The translations under genes and the position numbers were made by a program. 7,258 nucleotides of DNA from Deltaproteobacteria bacterium (lineage in GTDB: Bacteria > Desulfobacterota > Desulfobulbia > Desulfobulbales > Desulfocapsaceae). The notes beneath the pieces were generated by a model. It made no database searches. It was not told the DNA's origin and saw nothing but the letters and a program-made list of their open reading frames with translations. Position 1 is the stretch's first letter, and every line of letters begins with the position of its first letter. Positions 1-5,396 of this stretch are shown here, one piece after another. Where the stretch lies: positions 1 to 7,258 of the forward strand of contig JAJYAX010000076.1 of assembly GCA_021779275.1 (NCBI GenBank), in the 5' to 3' direction.

Positions 1-650
1 CGCAATTCAGCCAGACGCTGACCGCCCGCGAGTTTGCAGGAGATCAGCTCCTCAGACTGGAGGAGGAGGGAAATGAGGCTTGCCCTGGAGATCCTGACGG
101 TCTCCGGGGCGACAGGGACCGGGATGGCGGCAGGCGGCTGCGGTTCGGGAAGATCTTCCGCCGGATTTTTCTCCGTGACGACAGCCCCTTCCCCCCGGCC
201 AGGCCCTGCCGCCTGCTCGGCCGCAGATGGCCTCCCGGCGTCTCCGTTCTCTTTCCCCGCGGCCGCGCCGTCAAGCTGGCGGATGAGTTTTTCCACTGCC
301 GCCCTTGCCGCGGCCGTCGGCCTTTCAACCAGCCCGTAACAGTGATCCACCGCCTGCTGCAACAGCTCGCCTGCCTGAACGGAGAGGACGATCCGTCCCT
401 GTTTCAGCGCCGCAAAGACCGTCTCCATCGACTGGCAGAGAGAGACAATATCGGCCAGGTTTACGGAACGGGCGGCGCCCTTGAGGGTATGGGCCTCCCG
501 GTATATGGTCTCGACGATATCCGCCTGATCTCCGGCGTAGCCTTTCGCAAGCTTTTCAAGCTCGGTTGCCATCACATCGAGATGCTCCCGGGCCTCGATC
601 TTGAACAGGGCAAGCAATCTCTGCACAAACTCCGCATCCATGGTCTCCAT
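1..650 (-). CDS. cheA: Chemotaxis-type histidine kinase CheA, N-terminal part (cut by window edge)
   Basis: CheA is the cytoplasmic kinase that autophosphorylates on the Hpt histidine under receptor control and passes phosphate to response regulators. 216 codons are visible; the dimerisation, ATPase and CheW-like domains lie beyond base 1. Residues about 5-110 form an Hpt (P1) domain with the phospho-accepting motif EAHTLKGAARSVNL, histidine at residue 54. Residues about 128-183 are a low-complexity Ala/Pro/Gly/Glu linker, so there is no room for a CheY-binding P2 domain. From about 184 the sequence resembles the start of the P3 dimerisation helix (VRISRASLISLLLQSEEL). I chose ATG at 650 because AAGGGG lies six bases upstream; the in-frame ATG at 641 is less well placed. 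It follows the receptor gene after 40 bases. A Wsp/ACF-type kinase (WspE-like, often with a C-terminal receiver) is likely, but the receiver cannot be checked here. Confidence 0.93.
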   Translation of the reverse strand, partial: METMDAEFVQRLLALFKIEAREHLDVMATELEKLAKGYAGDQADIVETIYREAHTLKGAARSVNLADIVSLCQSMETVFAALKQGRIVLSVQAGELLQQAVDHCYGLVERPTAAARAAVEKLIRQLDGAAAGKENGDAGRPSAAEQAAGPGRGEGAVVTEKNPAEDLPEPQPPAAIPVPVAPETVRISRASLISLLLQSEELISCKLAGGQRLAEL

Positions 651-690
651 GGCCAACCCCTTTACGCCTTCATCCCGCGGTCCGCACGCA

Positions 691-2562
691 TCAGGCCACC
701 TTGAACCGTGACACGATCTCTTTGAGCTTCTGCCCGAGTTCGTTCAGGGTATGCGCCGCCTGTTCCGCCTGTCTGGTCCCCAGGACGTTCTGCAGGGTCG
801 CCTGCTTGATATTCTCCATGGCCATCGCCACCTGCTCCATGCCGGTCAGCTGCTGCTGGCTGGAGACGGCTATCTGCTCCGCCGCCTGCGCCGCCTCGCC
901 GATACTCTCCGCAAGCTCCCTGATGGAATCACCGGACTCCGTCGTCTGCTGGACTCCGTCTTCGACTGCACGGCTCACCTGCTCCGCCGCCAGCACCGAT
1001 CTGCCGGTCGCCTTCTGGATGTCTCCCAGGATGGTCCGCACCTGCTCGGTGGCCTGCCTGGACTGATCCGCCAGGCTCTTGATTTCCTGGGCCACCACCG
1101 TAAATCCCTTGCCGTGATCTCCCGCCTTGGCCGCCTCGATGGCCGCATTGACCGCCAGCAGATTGGACTGCTGCGCCAGATCGGTGACCACCGCTATAAT
1201 CTCGCCGATGGCCTGGGTCTGCTCCGTCAGCAGGACCAGACTCTCGGCCACGGTCTCCATCAGGCCTTTGATCCGGCCGACCCCCCCCACCATCTCCGAC
1301 ACCGTCGCATTGCCCCTCACCGCCACCAGCGCCGCCTTCTGGGCATTTTCCGAAACACTCCTGGATTTCTTTGACGACAGGAGCGCCGTCTGTTTGATCT
1401 CCTCCACCGTCGCCGTCGTCTCGGTCACCGATGTCGCCGTCTCGGACATCCCGGCCGCGATCTGGGTCGTCGAGGCCAGGATTTCGCTCGCCGACGAGGC
1501 CAGGACATTAACCCCGTCACAGACCTCCTGATTGATTCTCCGAAGACTTGCAAGCATATTGACAAAGGCATTCCCCAAGAGATCCCTGTCGGAGGCAGGC
1601 GTGACCCTCACCGTCAGGTCGCCTTCCGAGACCTGCTTGGATACGGCAGCCATCTCATTGAGATACCCTGTCATTTCCACAAAGGCATTCCCAAGGACAT
1701 CCTTGTCGGACACGGGTTGTATCGTCACCGCGAGATTTCCTCCGGCAACCTGCCGGGATACCGCAGCCATATCCTGAAGATAGCGGACCATCTCGGTAAA
1801 CGCCTTCATCAGCGCTCCCATCTCATCTTTTCTGTCGTCTTCAGATATCGCAACTCCCAGGTCGCCGGAGGCGATCCGCCCGGCCGCCATCGTGACCTTT
1901 TTAAGCGGTTTTGCAATAACCGCGCTCAGGAACAGCGCAGCGCCCACACCCAGAATGAAGGCGAGGAAGCTGATACCGACAAAGGTCTGAAACAGGAATT
2001 TCGCCCTTGCATCAGCATGGGTAATGCGCATCTTGGCTTGAGCTACAGCAGTATCTCCCAGTTTTTCTGCAATTTCCCGTATCCGGTTAAATCGCTCACT
2101 CTGGACAGTGGCGTCCAAACTCTCAGCGTCACCGGCCTTGTCTGTATAAATAAGGGAAATCTGTTGGTCTCTCGTTTTCCGGTAGTCAGCTACGAGCGAA
2201 ACGATTTCTTCGAATTGTTTCAATTCCTTTGGGTGGTTCTGCAACGATGCGGAAACGATCTTGAATCCATCATCGATATCCTTTGTCCTCTCTCTGATAT
2301 CCCTTTCCAGTGCTTGCTGTTTTGCCCTATCCTTTGTCATGATCATTTGGAGGATCTGAGCACGGACACGATTCTGATTCGATCTCAATTGCAGGAGTTC
2401 GATAGCAGGCAGAAAGTCATTGCGAAACAGTTCCTCCTGAGACTGACGAAAATCCGTAAGACCTGTGGAGGCAGTGGTGATGACAACCAGCAGAAGCAGA
2501 AGCATCACGCCAAAGCTGAGAAAAAGTTTTATGCGCGTCGCCAGATTAACAAACCATTTCAT
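691..2562 (-). CDS. Methyl-accepting chemotaxis protein with periplasmic helical sensor and tandem HAMP domains
   Basis: This is a transmembrane chemoreceptor of 623 residues that should form an array with the two CheW proteins and CheA of the same operon. TM1 is at about residues 11-31. A helical periplasmic segment (about 32-187, four-helix-bundle type by length and pattern) is followed by TM2 at about 190-215. Three HAMP units follow in series (about 213-262, 258-301, 297-343), the last two clearly repeated. The cytoplasmic signalling hairpin spans about 345-620. Its tip, around residues 462-500, reads [20 protein letters not shown] followed by a [18 protein letters not shown] stretch, the MCP signature. 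E387/E388 are a candidate methylation pair. There is no C-terminal CheR-tethering pentapeptide; the protein ends in VSRFKVA. The start has AAGGAG five bases upstream, and the gene begins 15 bases after the cheW stop. The ligand is unknown. Base composition is clearly lower in GC over the sensor half than over the rest of the gene. Confidence 0.96.
   Translation of the reverse strand: MKWFVNLATRIKLFLSFGVMLLLLLVVITTASTGLTDFRQSQEELFRNDFLPAIELLQLRSNQNRVRAQILQMIMTKDRAKQQALERDIRERTKDIDDGFKIVSASLQNHPKELKQFEEIVSLVADYRKTRDQQISLIYTDKAGDAESLDATVQSERFNRIREIAEKLGDTAVAQAKMRITHADARAKFLFQTFVGISFLAFILGVGAALFLSAVIAKPLKKVTMAAGRIASGDLGVAISEDDRKDEMGALMKAFTEMVRYLQDMAAVSRQVAGGNLAVTIQPVSDKDVLGNAFVEMTGYLNEMAAVSKQVSEGDLTVRVTPASDRDLLGNAFVNMLASLRRINQEVCDGVNVLASSASEILASTTQIAAGMSETATSVTETTATVEEIKQTALLSSKKSRSVSENAQKAALVAVRGNATVSEMVGGVGRIKGLMETVAESLVLLTEQTQAIGEIIAVVTDLAQQSNLLAVNAAIEAAKAGDHGKGFTVVAQEIKSLADQSRQATEQVRTILGDIQKATGRSVLAAEQVSRAVEDGVQQTTESGDSIRELAESIGEAAQAAEQIAVSSQQQLTGMEQVAMAMENIKQATLQNVLGTRQAEQAAHTLNELGQKLKEIVSRFKVA
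1555..1782 (-). repeat. Tandem in-gene repeat encoding HAMP units 2 and 3 of the receptor
   Basis: Two copies of about 111 bases (1672-1782 and 1555-1665) recur with a 117-base (39-residue) period inside the receptor gene. The encoded units are residues 261-297 and 300-336 and share 23 of 37 residues, including AAVS, the Gly-x-Leu turn and LGNAFV. The first HAMP (about 213-262) is more diverged and carries three extra residues in its connector. The pattern is that of concatenated poly-HAMP linkers, where the second helix of one unit serves as the first helix of the next. Divergence at the DNA level means this is an old duplication, not an active short repeat. Confidence 0.82.
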
Positions 2563-2577
2563 ATCCTCTCCTTGTGA

Positions 2578-3177
2578 TCACACTTCGTGGTGAATGACGA
2601 TGTTTTTGTCCGCCAGGAGCCGGGCCGCATCCAGGATCACCATCCTCTCGCCGGTCACGCCCTTGAGAAATTCCCGGCGGATGCCGGTGAGCGTGGGTAA
2701 GGGAGGTCCCATATCGCTCACCGCGACCTTGCGGACCCCGGCTATCGCATCGGCCAGAATCCCGAACTCCATTGTGCCGTCCTTGATGAGAATGATCGTG
2801 TTGAGGTCGCTGATCCCCTGGTCGGGCATGTCGAAAAATTTTTTGATATCAACGACCGACAGTATCCGCCCCCGGACATTGACCAGGCCGAGTACAAAGG
2901 GAGGGACCCCGGGCAGGGGGGTATAGTCCTTCAACGGGTAGACCTCGCGGATAAAATGCGATTCAATGCCGTAGCGCTCCCTGGCCAGAAGAAATTCCAC
3001 GACCTCAAGGGAGTCGGCAGTCGCCTCCTCTTCCTTCTCGCAGGCCAGCATCGCAGCCCTCTTCTTCAGGGTGCGTCTGACCTCCTCTGGACCCGGCGCG
3101 TAGCCGCAGGCAATTGCTCTGCCTGCGGCCTCGACCCGGCGCTGGATCTCCTCCCAGTCAAGCCGCCCGTCGCTCAT
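2578..3177 (-). CDS. cheW: CheW-type adaptor with N-terminal helical extension (WspD-like)
   Basis: CheW proteins couple CheA to receptors in the chemosensory array at the inner face of the membrane. The 199-residue product has a canonical CheW domain from about residue 57 to the C terminus, including the conserved core around PGVPPFVLGLVNVRGRILSV (residues 89-108) and the later region around residues 168-188. The first 55 or so residues form a charged helical extension (DWEEIQRRVEAAGRA, then PEEVRRTLKKRAAMLA), absent from minimal CheW proteins such as the other copy in this operon. This extended form resembles WspD in Wsp systems. ATG at 3177 has GGAGG seven bases upstream, and that Shine-Dalgarno runs into the cheR stop codon (TGA at 3184-3182), suggesting translational coupling. 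The assignment as CheW is firm; the WspD-like role is inferred from the extension and gene order. Confidence 0.94.
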   Translation of the reverse strand: MSDGRLDWEEIQRRVEAAGRAIACGYAPGPEEVRRTLKKRAAMLACEKEEEATADSLEVVEFLLARERYGIESHFIREVYPLKDYTPLPGVPPFVLGLVNVRGRILSVVDIKKFFDMPDQGISDLNTIILIKDGTMEFGILADAIAGVRKVAVSDMGPPLPTLTGIRREFLKGVTGERMVILDAARLLADKNIVIHHEV

Positions 3178-3181
3178 GTAT

Positions 3182-4573
3182 TCACCTCCGCCCTTCGATG
3201 CCCTGCATCGCGCTTATCAGTTCAATCAATCTTCCCGTACTCATCCCGTCGCCTTCCGGCGGCAGTCCCGGTCCATAGGCCTCCAGCAGCGAACGGGCCT
3301 TCCCCAGATGCTTTTCCGCCTCCGTCCCCCGGGGCAGCAGATGCCCGAGAGCGAAATGGGCCATCGCAAAATCCTGATCGATATAGACCGCACGTTGCAG
3401 TGCGTCCACGGCCGCATCCGACCGGCCCATCTCCTGCAGGATGGTCGCCTGGAGATAGTGGAGCGCCGGATTCAACTTTTCGTAGCCTATGGCCTCTTCA
3501 CACAGCGCCAGGGCCTCGGCCAGCCTTCCCCGGTCGGCCAGCAGCCTGGCCTGATTCCCGGGGAGGTCACGGGCTACCGGGCCGGAAACCGGAGGGATGC
3601 TGTCCGGCCTCGGGTCCGGGGCCTTCCCGGACGGAGCCGAGGCCGCAGGTTCTCTTTTCGCCAGGGAAAGCCGGGGGGGCGGCGGAGCGTCACGGGCATC
3701 CGTCTCTTTTCTAAAGAGTATGACATCCGGGAAAGGGACCGCCCGGAGGTGAGACGGAAATTCGGCGCCGGGAATATCCACGGGGCTGACCACCAGCCAG
3801 CCGCCGTCGGCCAGACAACCTGCAAGCCTCCGGATAACCTTCTGGGCGCGCTCCCGGGAGAAATACATCAGCAGGTTGCGGCAGAAGATAATATCCATGG
3901 CGTCGGCGGCGCTGACGGCCGGATACGGGTCCGAAGCTAAATTCAGACAGGAGAAGGTGACCATCCGCTTGATGGCGGGGATGATCGCAAGATTCCGTTC
4001 TCTTCTCTGGAAATACCCCTGCTTCACCCAGCGCGGCGTATCGCGGAAAGACCACTCCCGGTAGACGCCGGCGGCGGCCTTGGCCAGAGACACCGGGTTA
4101 ATATCCGTTGCCAGAATGGTTGTTTTCCAGTCCCGGAGATCAGGGAGAAGCCTGGCCAGCACTATGGCAAGGGAATAGGGCTCTTCACCGGTTGCGCAGC
4201 CCGCGCTCCAGATCCTAAGGTTCTGCTCCCTGCCCCGCCGGGAGTCGATGATCTCGGGCAGCACCCGGGTCTCGAGAATCTCAAAGAGCCGTTTATCCCT
4301 GAAAAACCAGGTATCACCGACGGTGAGATAGTGCGAGAGGGTTTTAATCCGGTCGGGCGGGGGTGCGGAGGCGAGCAGCCATTCAATGCAGGACTCCACA
4401 TCCCTAAAGCCGAATTCCGCTGCGGCGGCGCGTATCCCCCTCTCCAGATCGGACAGGCGCGCCGGCGGGAAGTGCAGGCCCATACGGGTCTCAATAAAGC
4501 CGTTCAGCCTGGCCAGCAGGGAAGCGGAGACGGCGGTCATATCCGTGTCCCGGGAGGTACGGCTGCCCATCAT
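3182..4573 (-). CDS. cheR: CheR-type chemoreceptor glutamate methyltransferase with C-terminal TPR domain (WspC/FrzF-like)
   Basis: The 463-residue product should transfer methyl groups from S-adenosylmethionine to glutamates of the neighbouring receptor, tuning kinase activity. Residues about 15-80 are the all-helical CheR N-terminal domain. The Rossmann-fold SAM domain (about 85-290) contains TVGDTWFFRD (84-93), the SAM loop WSAGCATGEEPYSLAI (122-137), ATDIN (155-159) and DIIFCRNLLMYF (227-238). A Pro/Ala-rich linker (about 293-335) leads to a TPR region (about 338-432, e.g. LAEALALCEEAIGYEKLNPA and DAAVDALQRAVYIDQDFAMA) and a conserved-looking tail. I chose ATG at 4573, with GGGAGG six bases upstream and only one base after the preceding cheW stop. 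The reading frame stays open up to 4675, but that start would overlap cheW by about 100 bases. The TPR tail is the form found in WspC and FrzF and may replace pentapeptide tethering, since the receptor here has no pentapeptide. Confidence 0.94.
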   Translation of the reverse strand: MMGSRTSRDTDMTAVSASLLARLNGFIETRMGLHFPPARLSDLERGIRAAAAEFGFRDVESCIEWLLASAPPPDRIKTLSHYLTVGDTWFFRDKRLFEILETRVLPEIIDSRRGREQNLRIWSAGCATGEEPYSLAIVLARLLPDLRDWKTTILATDINPVSLAKAAAGVYREWSFRDTPRWVKQGYFQRRERNLAIIPAIKRMVTFSCLNLASDPYPAVSAADAMDIIFCRNLLMYFSRERAQKVIRRLAGCLADGGWLVVSPVDIPGAEFPSHLRAVPFPDVILFRKETDARDAPPPPRLSLAKREPAASAPSGKAPDPRPDSIPPVSGPVARDLPGNQARLLADRGRLAEALALCEEAIGYEKLNPALHYLQATILQEMGRSDAAVDALQRAVYIDQDFAMAHFALGHLLPRGTEAEKHLGKARSLLEAYGPGLPPEGDGMSTGRLIELISAMQGIEGRR

Positions 4574-4574
4574 C

Positions 4575-5060
4575 TTATGCCTCCCGGCCGACCGGCATCG
4601 CTCTCTCCCCGGACAGCAGATCTTCAATCCCGGCCCTCTCCTCCGAGGAGAGGAATCCGTCGAGATTATACACATACAGAATCCCGTCTTTCAGCTTGGC
4701 CACTCCTTCCAGATACTCAATCCCGGGGTAAAGCGCTTCCGGTCCAATAATATCCTGCTCGCTGAATTCGGCAAGGCCTGTGACATCGTCCACAAGAATC
4801 GCCAGGGGCAGGCCCGCTGTGCGGGTCAGAATAAGCCGATCATTCAGGCCTGTTTCGGTCTCGGGCAGGCGGAGCAAGGGACGGATATTCAGGACAGGGA
4901 GAATGCGTCCGTGGACGTTGATCAGACCCAGAACGATCCCGGGGGCCTTCGGAACAGGGCTGATCTCGACCGCGGGCAGGATTCTCTCAACATCCGCAAG
5001 CCGCAGTGCGCAGTGCAGACCGGACACGGCAAACACCAGAAGCTTTTCCATCCTCCTCAT
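4575..5060 (-). CDS. cheW: CheW-type adaptor, minimal form (WspB-like), first gene of the operon
   Basis: This 161-residue product is a single-domain CheW scaffold. The CheW fold runs from about residue 4 to 140, with the conserved GIVLGLINVHGRILPVLNIR (41-60), AILVDDVTGL (87-96) and GVAKLKDGILYVYNLDGFL (119-137) segments. The likely start is ATG at 5060, giving MRRMEKLL, because GAGGG lies seven bases upstream. The next ATG (5051) has its GGAGG directly abutting the codon, which is too close, and an upstream extension to 5114 has no comparable signal. Its stop overlaps the ribosome-binding region of cheR. As the promoter-proximal short CheW ahead of CheR-TPR and the extended CheW, it corresponds in position and size to WspB. 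Two distinct CheW forms in one operon are typical of Wsp/ACF arrays, where they may occupy different interfaces. Confidence 0.93.
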   Translation of the reverse strand: MRRMEKLLVFAVSGLHCALRLADVERILPAVEISPVPKAPGIVLGLINVHGRILPVLNIRPLLRLPETETGLNDRLILTRTAGLPLAILVDDVTGLAEFSEQDIIGPEALYPGIEYLEGVAKLKDGILYVYNLDGFLSSEERAGIEDLLSGERAMPVGREA

Positions 5061-5139
5061 AGAGACACCCTCATCTCGAAAATCAATAGGCAACAGGCAG
5101 CGAAAGACAGGCATTTATCTGATTATTCTACATTTTGTT

Positions 5140-5171
5140 CTTATAAGATCCGATCCGGATCGCCCTGTCAA
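5140..5171 (-). promoter_or_regulatory. Candidate promoter of the che operon with long spacer and palindrome
   Basis: On the minus strand a perfect sigma-70 type -35 hexamer TTGACA (5171-5166) is followed, after 20 bases, by TATAAG (5145-5140); taking TTATAA (5146-5141) instead gives 19 bases. Between them lies the perfect palindrome CGATCCGGATCG (5151-5162). The predicted transcript would start near 5133 and leave about 70 untranslated bases before the cheW ATG at 5060. The spacer exceeds the usual 16-18 bases, so the promoter may be weak or activator-dependent, or the match may be fortuitous. Confidence 0.4.
5151..5162. promoter_or_regulatory. Perfect 12-base palindrome, possible operator
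   Basis: CGATCCGGATCG is identical to its reverse complement and lies almost centrally between the candidate -35 and -10 elements of the che operon promoter. The symmetry does not extend further outward. It could bind a dimeric regulator; the identity of any such protein is unknown. Confidence 0.35.
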
Positions 5172-5396
5172 GGAAAAGTGTTCAGCCCCTGTCTCCTTGG
5201 TCCCCTGCAAGCAAACGGTTTTCGACAATACTCTTACCTTAATCTTACTTGAAGCTCATAGAGATCAAACGTTTTCCACACAATCACAGTCTATTCTTTG
5301 CCCCTGAGAGCTATCACGGAGCAACCGGAATCCGTACATAAAAATGGATATCCCGTCGTTGCACAGAATAATCCGATTTCGCAGAGGGTCCTCGCC

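Larger units (their letters stand above)
5061..5396. promoter_or_regulatory. Divergent intergenic region between the che operon and the c-di-GMP enzyme gene
   Basis: These 336 bases contain no credible gene and are visibly richer in A and T than the flanking genes. They must hold the start signals for both directions. A candidate minus-strand promoter with an in-spacer palindrome is listed separately. For the plus strand I found no -35/-10 pair I would defend; TTGAAG at 5249 and TATTCT near 5293 are individually plausible but badly spaced. A pair of TCTTAC words 11 bases apart (5232 and 5243) could be a regulator site. Confidence 0.6.

Noticed and set aside
651..690. Possible internal promoter or terminator between the receptor gene and cheA
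   Set aside because: The 40 bases show only the cheA ribosome-binding site; no hairpin with a T run and no -35/-10 pair.
34..704. Open frames on the plus strand (34-339, 342-704) and minus strand (44-328)
   Set aside because: They overlap the cheA frame, which reads through this stretch without stops and has the Hpt motif and a ribosome-binding site.
1717..2577. Open frame of 286 codons on the plus strand
   Set aside because: Antisense to the receptor gene, with a low-complexity composition and no recognisable motif; the receptor frame is certain.
2956..3940. Two plus-strand open frames of about 250 codons each
   Set aside because: Both are opposite cheR and cheW, rich in Pro/Arg/Gly, with no domain; typical antisense shadows in GC-rich DNA.
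4574..4675. Longer cheR start at 4675
   Set aside because: It would overlap the end of cheW by about 100 bases, adds residues with no family resemblance, and the ATG at 4573 has a strong Shine-Dalgarno.
5061..5114. Longer start of the first cheW at 5114
   Set aside because: The added 18 residues precede the normal CheW beginning and no good ribosome-binding site is seen, whereas ATG at 5060 has GAGGG seven bases upstream.
5298..5396. TTG start giving 33 extra residues to the EAL-GGDEF protein
   Set aside because: No Shine-Dalgarno before the TTG, the extra residues are unremarkable, and ATG at 5397 has AGAGGG at suitable spacing.
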